From: Mycobacterium sp. D16Q13
GTDB lineage: Bacteria; Actinomycetota; Actinomycetes; Mycobacteriales; Mycobacteriaceae
Direction of reading: 5' to 3'
NCBI RefSeq assembly: GCF_002013375.1
Contig: NZ_MAEW01000019.1
Location: 62,001 to 126,000, forward strand
Length of the DNA stretch: 64,000 nt
Positions within the stretch are counted from its first letter, which is position 1, and every line of letters starts with the position of its first letter. Shown in pieces: positions 52,779 through 62,292 of the stretch. The notes below the pieces were generated by a model, which ran no database searches, had not been told where the DNA came from, and worked only from the letters and a program-made list of their open reading frames with translations. Position numbers and translations under genes: made by a program.

Positions 52779-52808
52779 GAGCTCCGCGACACCCGGAAGG
52801 AACTCGTC

Positions 52809-53288
52809 ATGCCGACACGCCTACGTGCCCTCACTGGCACCGCACTGGCTGCCGCCGGTCTCTCTGCAGCCCTGGTGTTCGGACCCGGTGTCGGCACCGC
52901 CAGCGCGGATGTGCTGGACGACATCGCGCACGAGTACTCCACCGGAACCAGTGGCGGTCAGGTATCCAACCTGGTGCGTACGGCGCTTCAGCTGCGCGCC
53001 AGGGGCGCCCAGGTGAGCTCCGCGCAGAATGACGCCCTGAAGGCCGCGCTCGACAAGCGGCCCAGCCAGATGCCCCTGATCAACTCGCTGAAGTCGGTCA
53101 TCGCCACGCAGTCTCAGTTCCTCAAGGCTGCTCAGAAGCCACAGCAGCCCGTCCATATCGGCATCAGCGGCACCAACGGATCCAACAATCCGAACGGTGG
53201 GCCGCCCAATGTCAGCCCGGGACCGGGTATCGGCGTCAGCGGAGGCGGGGGCCAGCAGATCTTCAACGAGAACATCCCGCTGGGCTGA
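52809..53288 (+). CDS. small secreted protein of unknown function
   Basis: 159 aa with a signal peptide (MPTRLRALTGTALAAAGLSA, cleavage near TASA-DV, about residue 33). The mature protein has a helical half (VLDDIAHEYSTG; NLVRTALQLRARGAQ; LINSLKSVIATQSQFLKAAQ) and a Gly/Asn/Pro-rich disordered tail (NGSNNPNGGPPNVSPGPG). No Cys. Secreted proteins of this shape are common in mycobacteria, but I cannot name the family. ATG 52809 after GGAAGGAAC. Confidence 0.75.
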   Translation: MPTRLRALTGTALAAAGLSAALVFGPGVGTASADVLDDIAHEYSTGTSGGQVSNLVRTALQLRARGAQVSSAQNDALKAALDKRPSQMPLINSLKSVIATQSQFLKAAQKPQQPVHIGISGTNGSNNPNGGPPNVSPGPGIGVSGGGGQQIFNENIPLG

Positions 53289-53298
53289 TATCACCGCC

Positions 53299-53502
53299 AT
53301 GCCACTTGACGCCGCACTCCTCGACATCCTGGTCTGCCCGATTGACCGCGGAACACTCCTGCTCATCGGCAGTGAGACCGACGGCACTCTCTACAACCCG
53401 CGCCTACACAAGGCCTACCGGATCGAGAACTCCATCCCGGTGCTCCTGTCCGACGAGGCGCGCGACGTGACCGACGCGGAGCACCAGCGCTTCACCGAGT
53501 GA
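53299..53502 (+). CDS. Trm112-family small protein (Rv1684-like)
   Basis: 67 aa. Opens LDAALLDILVCPIDRGTLLL and contains YNPRLHKAYRIENSIPVLL, the pattern of Trm112/YcaR proteins that bind and stabilise partner methyltransferases. Only one Cys of the usual zinc CxxC remains (VCPIDRG, Cys then Asp), so zinc binding is doubtful. It starts 11 nt after the secreted-protein gene and occupies the place of Rv1684. Confidence 0.88.
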   Translation: MPLDAALLDILVCPIDRGTLLLIGSETDGTLYNPRLHKAYRIENSIPVLLSDEARDVTDAEHQRFTE

Positions 53503-53611
53503 TACTCGGCAGCTCGCCCGTCAGATACCGCTGAATGTTCGGCCCACGGTGAGGGCTATCTCCTCAGCCGTCAGTGAGGCCAGCGGCTCGAGTGTCAAGG
53601 ACAATCGAGGG

Positions 53612-54229
53612 GTGAGTGCCGAGATCCTGACGACCCACCCGGTCAAAGCCGCACAGCGCCTCCTCGGCGCCACTATCGAATCTCGCGGAGTTCGAGCGGT
53701 GATCGTCGAAGTAGAGGCCTACGGGGGCGTGCCCGACGGGCCGTGGCCCGATCCCGCCTCACACTCGTTTCGCGGGCCTACGAATCGCAATCGGGTCATG
53801 TTCGGGCCCGCCGGTCACCTGTACGTGTACCGAAGCCATGGAATTCACTTGTGCGCCAACGTGGTCTGCGGCCCGGACGGTATCGCAGGCGGTGTACTGA
53901 TGCGGGCCGCGGCGATCGTGGACGGTGCACCCACATGCTGGCAGCGGCGCCCCACCGCCCGTGATGACGCGGGTTTGGCCCGCGGCCCCGGAAACCTGGG
54001 TGCCGCTCTCGCCGTCACCCCCGAGGACAACGGCGTCGATATCTTCTCCGCGCCCAGTCCGGTACGTGTCACATTGAGCCGACGGCAGAAGGCGCAGTCG
54101 GGGCCGCGAGTGGGTGTCAGCGTGGCCGCGGACCGTCCCTGGCGGTTCTGGCTGCCCGGATATCCGGAGGTTTCCGCATACCGGCGTAGTCCCCGTGCGC
54201 CGCAACCCGATACTGAGCTGTATGCCTGA
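53612..54229 (+). CDS. mpg: DNA-3-methyladenine glycosylase (AAG/MPG family)
   Basis: 205 aa. Base-excision enzyme that removes 3-methyladenine, hypoxanthine and ethenoadenine. AAG fold motifs: VEVEAYGG (catalytic Glu that activates water), DPASHSFRGPTNRNRVMFG, YVYRSHGIHLCANVV and GPGNLGAALAV. The GTG at 53612 (VSAEILTTHP) matches the family start; the open frame to 53549 adds residues the family lacks. No Rv1685c-1687c-like genes lie between Trm112 and mpg here. Its end overlaps the ADP-ribosylglycohydrolase start by 8 nt. Confidence 0.93.
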   Translation: MSAEILTTHPVKAAQRLLGATIESRGVRAVIVEVEAYGGVPDGPWPDPASHSFRGPTNRNRVMFGPAGHLYVYRSHGIHLCANVVCGPDGIAGGVLMRAAAIVDGAPTCWQRRPTARDDAGLARGPGNLGAALAVTPEDNGVDIFSAPSPVRVTLSRRQKAQSGPRVGVSVAADRPWRFWLPGYPEVSAYRRSPRAPQPDTELYA

Positions 54230-55247
54230 CGGACGAGTACGCGCATCGCTGCTCGGCGGTGCACTCGGTGACGCCCTCGGTGGGTTCGTCGAGTTTGACA
54301 GCGTCGAGCAGATCCGGCTGCAGTTCGGGCGTGACGGCATCGCCGAACCCGCACCGGGGCGGCCGATGCTCATCACCGACGACACGCAAATGACGCTATT
54401 TACGGCAGAGGCGCTCATCCGGGCTCGCCGTGACCCCACGAACGCCCCGGCCGGCATCGCGCATCGTGCCTACCTGCGCTGGCTACATACCCAAGGCGGC
54501 CAGGTGCCTGTGGATGTCATCGATGGATGGCTGATCACGGTCGCCGAGCTGCACTCGCTGCGCGCGCCCGGGAACACCTGCCTATCGGCGCTCGAGTCCA
54601 CCAGTTCGCCTGCCCGCGAGCGCGGTTCGCGCACGCACTCGCTGAACAATTCCAAGGGATGCGGGGCCGTGATGCGAGCCGCACCGGTGGGACTCGCCGA
54701 GGGCGACCCGGCCGTGGCCTTCGAGCTGGCCGCGGATATGGGCGCGCTCACCCACTCGCATCCCAGTGGTTACCTCAGTGCCGGGGCGCTCGCGGTGATC
54801 GTCAATCGATTGGCCGCTGGGGCATCGCTGGCGGAGGCCGTGCGGAGCGCACTGGATCTGCTCACCGCACATTCCGGATACGAGGAGACACACGAAGCCC
54901 TCAGCCGGGCTGTCGAGCTCGCCGCGCAGGAACGGCCCACGCCGGAACGGATCGCATCCCAGCTGGGTGGCGGATGGGTCGGGGAGGAAGCGCTGGCCAT
55001 CGGTGTCTGTGCGGCCGCACGTGCGCGCGACTTCAAGGACGGAATCCGATTGTCGGTGAACCATTCCGGCGACTCCGACTCCACCGGGTCCATCACCGGA
55101 AACATCCTCGGCGCGATGTGGGGCATGCGGGCGTTACCCACGGATTGGCTGGATCGGCTCGAGCTGCGCGAGGTCATCGCCACCGTCGCCGACGATCTTG
55201 TCGGGCCTTCGGGGCCGCGATGGGATGAGCGGTATCCCGCACGCTGA
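54222..55247 (+). CDS. ADP-ribosylglycohydrolase family protein (DraG/ARH-like)
   Basis: 341 aa, cytoplasmic, all-helical. It should cleave ADP-ribose from modified protein, nucleic acid or a metabolite, using two Mg ions. Both metal motifs are intact: TDDTQMTLF near residue 50 and HSGDSDSTGSITGNILGAMWG near 275-295, plus GALGDALGGFVEF at the start. Overlaps mpg by 8 nt, so translation is coupled. No ADP-ribosyltransferase gene is visible in the window. ATG 54222 is chosen over the longer open frame because the conserved N-terminus (MPDGRVRASLLGGALGDA) starts there. Confidence 0.9.
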   Translation: MPDGRVRASLLGGALGDALGGFVEFDSVEQIRLQFGRDGIAEPAPGRPMLITDDTQMTLFTAEALIRARRDPTNAPAGIAHRAYLRWLHTQGGQVPVDVIDGWLITVAELHSLRAPGNTCLSALESTSSPARERGSRTHSLNNSKGCGAVMRAAPVGLAEGDPAVAFELAADMGALTHSHPSGYLSAGALAVIVNRLAAGASLAEAVRSALDLLTAHSGYEETHEALSRAVELAAQERPTPERIASQLGGGWVGEEALAIGVCAAARARDFKDGIRLSVNHSGDSDSTGSITGNILGAMWGMRALPTDWLDRLELREVIATVADDLVGPSGPRWDERYPAR

Positions 55248-55259
55248 ACCCGATAGGGG

Positions 55260-56594
<1,335 letters not shown>

Positions 56595-56600
56595 ATTTCG

Positions 56601-58259
56601 CTACACCCATTGGGGTTCAACGGATTCCTTCACCTTGCCGTCCACGCCGAAGACGAGGTAGCGCGTGAAGGTCCGGGCGAACCATCGATCGTGGGTGACC
56701 GCGATCACCGTCCCATCGAAGGCCGCCAGCGCATCTTCCAATGCCTCCGCCGAATGCAGGTCCAGGTTGTCGGTCGGCTCATCGAGTAGCAGCAATGTCG
56801 ACCCCATCAACTCCAGCAGCAGGATCTGGAATCGGCCCTGCTGTCCACCGGATAGCGAGCCGAAGGTCTGCTCGGCCGACGGCGCCAGACCATAGCGATC
56901 CAGGATCCGTGAGGCCTGCTCACGTCCGTGTCCTGGGCGCCGTTCATCCCCGCGATGCAGGATGTCCAGCAGTGTCCGATCCATCAGCGCCTCGTGATGG
57001 TGCGTCTGCGCGAACCAACCCGGCCGGACTCTCGCGCCGAGCCGCAATCGCCCGTCGTGGCGCACCGCTTCGGGAATCATGTCGCCCACCGGCAGCTGGT
57101 CTGGCTCCGGATCGCTGCCCCCGCAGGCCAGCAGCCGCAGGAAATGCGACTTGCCGGTGCCGTTACCGCCCAGCACCGCGACCCGATCCCCATACCACAA
57201 CTCGGTATCGAATGGCTGTGTGAGACCAGTCAACTCGAGGTTCTCCGCAATCACGGCACGCTTGGCGGTGCGACCACCGGTGAGACGCATGCGAACGTTC
57301 TGCCGCAGCGGGACTGCTTCGGGTGGCCCCGCCTCGTCGAATCGACGCAGCCGGGTCTCGGCTGCCTGTAGGCGGCTGGCCATATCGGAGTTGTAGGCCG
57401 CCTTCTGCCGATACATCAACACCAGATCACGCAGCGCCGCACGCTGTTCGTCCCAGCGGCGGCGCAACTCGGCGAGTTTGGCGTTCCGGTCTGCCCGCGC
57501 CTGGTGATACGTCGCGAACGACCCCGGATGCACCCACAGCGAGGACCCGGACCGGGTGGGTTCCAACGTGGCGACTTGGCCGGCAACGCGATTGATCAGC
57601 TCCCGATCATGGCTGACGAACAGGACAGTCTTGGGCGACTCCGCCAGCCGCTCCTCAAGCCACCGCTTGGCCGGAACATCCAGATAGTTGTCGGGCTCGT
57701 CGAGCAGCAGCACCTCGTGCGGACCACGCAGCAGCGATTCGAGGACCAGTCGCTTCTGCTGACCTCCCGAAAGTGTGTTCACGCCGCGAAATCTGGCCAG
57801 TTCGAACGGGATTCCCAGCGCCGCCATGGTGTGCACGTCACATTCGGTCTCGAACTCGTATCCGCCCACATCGGCCCAGTCGGCCAGCGCCTGCGCATAG
57901 GCGAGCTGATCGCGTTCGCTGTCATGCTCCATGAGTGCCAGCTCGGTGCGGTCCAGACGACCGGCGGCTGCTCGGATGCGATCCGGTGCTACCGATAGCA
58001 GCAGATCGCGGACGGTCGAGTCGTCACGAACGGAACCGATGAACTGTCGCATCACGCCGAGCTGCCCGCCACGCGTGACGGACCCGTCGTGCGGATCCGT
58101 GTCGCCGGCGATGACGCGCAACAGCGTCGTCTTACCGGTCCCGTTGGGGCCGATCAACGCGGTTTTGCTGCCTTCGCCGACGCGGAGGCTGACATCGTGA
58201 AGAAGTGCTCTGCCGTCCGGGAGGTGGTAGCCGATGGCATCGAGCTGCACATGGCTCAT
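56601..58259 (-). CDS. ABC-F family ATP-binding protein, possible ribosome-protection factor
   Basis: 552 aa, two ABC domains, no membrane span. Walker A: GPNGTGKTT and GGNGTGKSH (the second lacks the usual Thr/Ser). Signatures: LSGGQQKRL and LSGGQQGRF. Walker B: LLLDEPDNYLD and LLLDEPTDNLD. The interdomain linker is long and charged (about 240-320, KLAELRRRWDEQRAALRDL). ABC-F proteins bind the ribosomal E site; some remove macrolides or other drugs from the ribosome. From memory, the M. abscessus gene near tyrS (MAB_2355c) is an ABC-F linked to macrolide tolerance; identity needs checking. ATG 58259. Confidence 0.88.
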   Translation of the reverse strand: MSHVQLDAIGYHLPDGRALLHDVSLRVGEGSKTALIGPNGTGKTTLLRVIAGDTDPHDGSVTRGGQLGVMRQFIGSVRDDSTVRDLLLSVAPDRIRAAAGRLDRTELALMEHDSERDQLAYAQALADWADVGGYEFETECDVHTMAALGIPFELARFRGVNTLSGGQQKRLVLESLLRGPHEVLLLDEPDNYLDVPAKRWLEERLAESPKTVLFVSHDRELINRVAGQVATLEPTRSGSSLWVHPGSFATYHQARADRNAKLAELRRRWDEQRAALRDLVLMYRQKAAYNSDMASRLQAAETRLRRFDEAGPPEAVPLRQNVRMRLTGGRTAKRAVIAENLELTGLTQPFDTELWYGDRVAVLGGNGTGKSHFLRLLACGGSDPEPDQLPVGDMIPEAVRHDGRLRLGARVRPGWFAQTHHHEALMDRTLLDILHRGDERRPGHGREQASRILDRYGLAPSAEQTFGSLSGGQQGRFQILLLELMGSTLLLLDEPTDNLDLHSAEALEDALAAFDGTVIAVTHDRWFARTFTRYLVFGVDGKVKESVEPQWV

Positions 58260-58347
58260 AGCGTTCAGTCTGCGCAACGGATCACCGCGATTGCCACCGA
58301 ATTTCCGGCGAAGGGCCTGTTACCGGCATACTCGCGCTGTAATACAT

Positions 58348-58396
58348 GGTCTTCGCGCAAGCTGGGGGCACCTCCCATGCGTGGGGGACTCATCGA
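58348..58396 (+). repeat. related repeat with G-rich palindrome before the TPR-like gene
   Basis: GGTCTTCGCGCAAGC matches the first 15 bp of the argJ/tyrS repeat with one mismatch; then an insertion with two alternative G/C hairpins (GGGGGCACCTCCC; CCCATGCGTGGG) and a closing CTCATC that again matches the repeat. The gene's ribosome site follows within 5 bp. Confidence 0.65.
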
Positions 58397-58411
58397 TCAA
58401 AGGAGGTGCCC

Positions 58412-59272
58412 GTGGACCAGCGAGGACCCAGGCAACAGGGGCCCAAAAAGCACGGCACGAGTCGCCCCGCCCAGGATTCAGGTGCGCGGCGCGACGACCG
58501 CGGCGGCGGCGCAGCGCGTCCGCGCCGGTCGGACGAGCGCGGCGGTGATCGATCTCAGCGAAATCAGGCACCGCGGCCTCGGCGCACCGACGACCGCCAG
58601 GCCCCACGAAACTTCGGCCCGACCATTCCTGACGAGGTCGAGGCCAAGCAGCTGGCCCACGATGTGCGCGCCGAGTTACTCAGCCTCGACAAGAACACCG
58701 CCGACACGGTGGCCCGGCACCTGGTCGTGGCGGGCAACCTGCTCGACGAGGACCCGGAGGCCGCGCTGGAGCACGCCAAGGCCGCCAAGAGCCGTGCGGC
58801 CCGTATCGCCGGAGTGCGCGAAGCGCTCGGCATCGCCGCCTATCACTGCGGAGACTGGGCGCTGGCATTGTCCGAGTTGCGCGCGGCCAAGCGCATGGGC
58901 ACGCGGTCGCCGCTGCTGGCGCTGATCGCCGATTGTGAACGGGGAGTCGGTCGACCCGAGCGCGCCATCGAGCTCGCCCGTGGCGATGAAGCCAAGGCGC
59001 TCACCGGCGATGCCGCCGACGAACTGCGCATCGTCATCGCCGGTGCACGCGCCGATATGGGTCAGCTCGATCAGGCGTTGGCGGTGCTGTCCACGCCCGC
59101 ACCCGATCCGAAGCGTGTTGGTGTGGTCGCGGCGCGGCTGTTCTACGCCTACGCCGACATTCTCCTGGCTTTGGATCGCAAACCCGAAGCAGTGCAATGG
59201 TTCCTGCACTCCGCGGATGCCGATGTCGAAGGCCACACGGACGCCGAGGATCGGGCTGCCGAACTTGCCTGA
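58412..59272 (+). CDS. TPR-like helical repeat protein (Rv1691-like)
   Basis: 286 aa. A basic, disordered head (1-65, many Arg, Gly, Asp and Gln) is followed by helix-turn-helix repeats of TPR type (about 70-270): DTVARHLVVAGNLLDEDPEAALEHAKAA, AGVREALGIAAYHCGDWALALSELRAA, PERAIELARG. Probably a scaffold; partner unknown. GTG 58412 after a strong ribosome site AAAGGAGG (58399-58406). The frame is open to 58346, but the repeat lies there. It overlaps the following HAD gene by 8 nt. Confidence 0.82.
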   Translation: MDQRGPRQQGPKKHGTSRPAQDSGARRDDRGGGAARPRRSDERGGDRSQRNQAPRPRRTDDRQAPRNFGPTIPDEVEAKQLAHDVRAELLSLDKNTADTVARHLVVAGNLLDEDPEAALEHAKAAKSRAARIAGVREALGIAAYHCGDWALALSELRAAKRMGTRSPLLALIADCERGVGRPERAIELARGDEAKALTGDAADELRIVIAGARADMGQLDQALAVLSTPAPDPKRVGVVAARLFYAYADILLALDRKPEAVQWFLHSADADVEGHTDAEDRAAELA

Positions 59273-60269
59273 CACACTCGCCGGCGCCCACGACTGCCTG
59301 CTCCTGGACCTCGACGGCACGGTGTTCCGGGGTGCCGAACCCACCCCGAACGCCATCGCAGCGTTGTCGGCGGCCGGCGACGCGCGGCAGCTGTACGTCA
59401 CCAACAATGCGAGCCGGTCCGCGCCCGAGGTAGCTGAGCACCTCACCTCCCTGGGATTCGCCGCTACCCCCGGTGACGTTGTCACCAGCGCACAGAGTGC
59501 GGCGAGGCTGCTCGCCGAGGCGCTCGAGCGCGATGACGCGGTACTCGTGGTCGGCACCGAGGCGCTGGCCGCCGAGGTGGCCGCCGTGGGTCTCACCCCG
59601 GTGCGCAGCTTCGACAGGGCCCCACGCGCCGTGGTGCAGGGGCATTCACCGGACACCTGTTGGACCACCCTTGCCGAGGCCGCACTCGCCATCCGGGCGG
59701 GCGCCTATTGGGTGGCGGCCAATGTGGATGCCACATTGCCCACCGAGCGCGGTCTGCTGCCCGGAAACGGGTCCATGGTCGCCGCCCTGCGCACCGCCAC
59801 CGATGCCGATCCCATCGTGGCCGGCAAGCCGGGGCGTGCCCTCATCGAGGACGCGTTGGCACGCGGCAACTTCACGCGGCCTCTCGTTGTCGGGGACCGG
59901 CTCGATACCGACATTTCCGGAGCCAATGCCGCGGGCCTGCCCAGTCTCCTGGTGCTCACCGGCGTGAACAGCGCCATCGACGCGATCTGGGCGGACACCG
60001 CGCACCGACCGACGTTCCTGGGGACCGATCTGGCGGCATTGCACCTACCGCAGTCCGAGGTGCGTATCGAACCAAAGCCGTCGTGGCGGGTGACCGTGGA
60101 TGTCGGCCAGGTGTCGATCGGTGCAGTCGGCGACGCGGGGTCGCCCTTGTCGCTGGCACAGGCCCTGGCAGCGGCGGTGTGGGCGACGGACTCCGCCCCG
60201 GTCATCAGGCCCATCGTGCCTGCCGATGACCTGGCAGAACGAGTCTTGCAGCAGCTTTCTGCCGGATAG
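59265..60269 (+). CDS. HAD-IIA phosphatase (Rv1692-like, glycerol-3-phosphate phosphatase)
   Basis: 334 aa. HAD motif I LLLDLDGTVFRG (D15 nucleophile, D17 acid/base), motif II VTNNAS, the IIA cap domain, motif III Lys in VAGKPGRAL and motif IV VVGDRLDTDISGA. Rv1692 in the same place was shown to dephosphorylate glycerol 3-phosphate, recycling polar heads of lipids; the same role is likely. The C-terminal region (about 265-334) is a small extra domain also found in Rv1692. TTG 59265 overlaps the TPR-like gene's stop by 8 nt; no better start exists near the conserved N-terminus. Confidence 0.88.
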   Translation: MPDTLAGAHDCLLLDLDGTVFRGAEPTPNAIAALSAAGDARQLYVTNNASRSAPEVAEHLTSLGFAATPGDVVTSAQSAARLLAEALERDDAVLVVGTEALAAEVAAVGLTPVRSFDRAPRAVVQGHSPDTCWTTLAEAALAIRAGAYWVAANVDATLPTERGLLPGNGSMVAALRTATDADPIVAGKPGRALIEDALARGNFTRPLVVGDRLDTDISGANAAGLPSLLVLTGVNSAIDAIWADTAHRPTFLGTDLAALHLPQSEVRIEPKPSWRVTVDVGQVSIGAVGDAGSPLSLAQALAAAVWATDSAPVIRPIVPADDLAERVLQQLSAG

Positions 60270-60304
60270 TGTGTCGCCGCCCCTGCCACTCCGGGGAGAT
60301 CCAC

Positions 60305-60310
60305 TAGCCT
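60305..60310 (+). promoter_or_regulatory. -10 box before the Rv1693-like gene
   Basis: TAGCCT ends 8 nt before ATG 60319, the same geometry as pheS; a second entry point into the tlyA-nadK-recN operon. Confidence 0.4.
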
Positions 60311-60318
60311 TGAGCGCG

Positions 60319-60528
60319 ATGACCACCCCGAACGATGTCGCCCGCCAGGCTGGTGGACCTGACCCCGATGAGGTCCGGTCCCAGGTTCAGGCGCTGCTGG
60401 GTCAGCTCGACCCACCCGCCGGCTTCGGCGAATCCGAGGCTGAACTGGATCTCGAGACCCAAGCCCAGGTCCTGGAGCAGGCACATGATGTGTTGGTCCG
60501 AGCACTGGAATCCGCGGAGCAGGGATAG
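60319..60528 (+). CDS. small conserved protein (Rv1693-like)
   Basis: 69 aa, acidic, helical: QVQALLGQLDPPAGFGESEAELDLETQAQVLEQAHDVLVRALESAE. No signal or span. Always between the HAD gene and tlyA in mycobacteria as far as I recall; function unknown. ATG 60319, or TTG 60310 three codons earlier. Ends 2 nt before tlyA, so the genes are coupled. Confidence 0.8.
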   Translation: MTTPNDVARQAGGPDPDEVRSQVQALLGQLDPPAGFGESEAELDLETQAQVLEQAHDVLVRALESAEQG

Positions 60529-60530
60529 CC

Positions 60531-61337
60531 ATGGCCCGGCACGCCAGGGTCGACGCCGAATTGGTGCGCCGAGGACTCGCGCGTTCGCGTCAGCAGGCAG
60601 CTGAACTGATCGACGCGGGCCGGGTGCGTATCGACGGCATACCGGCCGCCAAGGCCGCGACAGCCGTGCCGGCGACGGCATCCCTTGTGGTGCAGGGGGA
60701 GCCCGGGGACAAGTGGGTATCGCGCGGCGCTCACAAACTTCTCGGGGCACTTGACGCCTTTGGCCCACAGGGGCTTTCCGTCGACGACAAGCGCTGCCTG
60801 GACGCCGGGGCATCGACGGGCGGGTTCACCGAGGTACTCCTGCGCTCGGGCGCACGCGAGGTGGTGGCCGCCGATGTCGGGTATGGACAACTGGCCTGGT
60901 CCCTGCAGTCCGACGACCGGGTCACGGTTCTCGATCGGACCAATGTGCGCACCCTGACCCCCGAGCTGATCGGCGGACCAGCGCAACTGATCGTCGCCGA
61001 CCTCTCCTTCATATCGCTCGCTTTGGTTCTCGATGCGCTGATCGCCTGTGCCACAACCGATGCCGATATCGTGCCGATGGTCAAACCCCAGTTCGAGGTG
61101 GGTAAGGAGCTAGTCGGCACCGGAGGAGTGGTGCGTGATCCGCAGCTGCGCGCCGATGCTGTGGTGTCCGTTGCCCGCCGCGCGCAGACGCAGGGTTGGC
61201 ACACCGCGGGAGTGACGGCCAGCCCGCTGCCCGGGCCGTCCGGAAACGTCGAGTACTTCCTATGGCTACGGAAAACAGATTCCGGCCTGGATGTTGAGGC
61301 AGCCGTTGCCGAAGCTATTACGAAGGGGCCGCAGTGA
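60531..61337 (+). CDS. tlyA: 16S/23S rRNA 2'-O-methyltransferase TlyA (haemolysin A family)
   Basis: 268 aa. An N-terminal S4 RNA-binding domain (1-60, RVDAELVRRGLARSRQQA) joins an FtsJ-like Rossmann domain with SAM motif LDAGASTGGFTEVLL. The catalytic tetrad is complete: K69, D157, K185 and E241. TlyA methylates the ribose of 16S C1409 and 23S C1920 at the subunit interface; loss gives capreomycin and viomycin resistance, so an intact gene predicts drug-susceptible ribosomes on this count. ATG 60531; the stop overlaps the nadK GTG (GTGA). Confidence 0.95.
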   Translation: MARHARVDAELVRRGLARSRQQAAELIDAGRVRIDGIPAAKAATAVPATASLVVQGEPGDKWVSRGAHKLLGALDAFGPQGLSVDDKRCLDAGASTGGFTEVLLRSGAREVVAADVGYGQLAWSLQSDDRVTVLDRTNVRTLTPELIGGPAQLIVADLSFISLALVLDALIACATTDADIVPMVKPQFEVGKELVGTGGVVRDPQLRADAVVSVARRAQTQGWHTAGVTASPLPGPSGNVEYFLWLRKTDSGLDVEAAVAEAITKGPQ

Positions 61338-62290
61338 TGACCCGCGCGGGCGAAGAACATCAGACGCAGGCGACCGAACGCAAAATCCTGCTGGTCGCTC
61401 ACACCGGCCGTGAGGAGGTGACCGAGACCGCCCGCCGCGTCGCGAAAACGCTGGGGGAGAACGGCATCACGCTGCGGGTGCTGTCCGCGGAGGCCATCGA
61501 TCGCGGACCGGTACACCTGGACCCGATTGAGTTTCGCTCGCTCGGCGTAGGCGTCGAGGTTGTCGACGCCGATCAGGATGCCGCCACCGGCTGCGAGTTG
61601 GTTTTGGTTCTGGGCGGGGACGGCACCTTCCTCCGGGCAGCCGACCTCGCACGCAGCGCGACCGCACCCGTACTCGGAGTCAACCTGGGCCGCATCGGTT
61701 TTCTCGCCGAGGTGGAGGCCGAGGCGATCGACGCCGTCCTCACCCATGTGGTGGAGGGCACCTACCGCGTCGAGACCCGGATGACACTGGACGTGCTGGT
61801 CCGCATCGGCGGCGACGTGGTGGAACGCGGCTGGGCACTCAACGAGGTGAGCATCGAAAAGGGTCCCCGGCTTGGCGTGCTCGGCGTGGTACTGGAGGTG
61901 GACGCTCGTCCGGTATCGGCGTTCGGGTGCGACGGAGTTCTCGTCTCCACCCCAACGGGATCCACCGCCTACGCGTTCTCGGCCGGTGGACCGGTTGTCT
62001 GGCCCGACCTGGACGCGATTCTCGTGGTGCCCAACAACGCTCACGCATTGTTCGCTCGGCCGATGGTGACTAGCCCCGCCTCCACCGTGGCCGTCGAGAT
62101 CGAGGCCGACGGGCATGACGCACTGCTCTTCTGTGACGGCCGCCGCGAGATTCGGGTACCGCCGGGCGGGCGGGTCGAAGTGGTGCGCGGCCATCAGCCG
62201 GTGCTGTGGGCACGCTTGGACAGCAAGCCATTCGCGGATCGGGTCGTGCGTAAGTTCCACTTGCCCGTCAAGGGCTGGCGGGGAAGGTAG
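61334..62290 (+). CDS. nadK: NAD kinase
   Basis: 318 aa (ppnK). Makes NADP from NAD using ATP or polyphosphate. GGDGTFLRAA is the kinase loop with the catalytic Asp, the NE/D motif is ALNEVSIEKGPRL, and the Gly-rich STPTGSTAYAFSAGGPVV closes the NAD site. The first 25 residues (MMTRAGEEHQTQATERK) are less conserved; the second codon is also ATG. GTG overlaps the tlyA stop by 4 nt. Confidence 0.95.
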   Translation: MMTRAGEEHQTQATERKILLVAHTGREEVTETARRVAKTLGENGITLRVLSAEAIDRGPVHLDPIEFRSLGVGVEVVDADQDAATGCELVLVLGGDGTFLRAADLARSATAPVLGVNLGRIGFLAEVEAEAIDAVLTHVVEGTYRVETRMTLDVLVRIGGDVVERGWALNEVSIEKGPRLGVLGVVLEVDARPVSAFGCDGVLVSTPTGSTAYAFSAGGPVVWPDLDAILVVPNNAHALFARPMVTSPASTVAVEIEADGHDALLFCDGRREIRVPPGGRVEVVRGHQPVLWARLDSKPFADRVVRKFHLPVKGWRGR

Positions 62291-62292
62291 TC

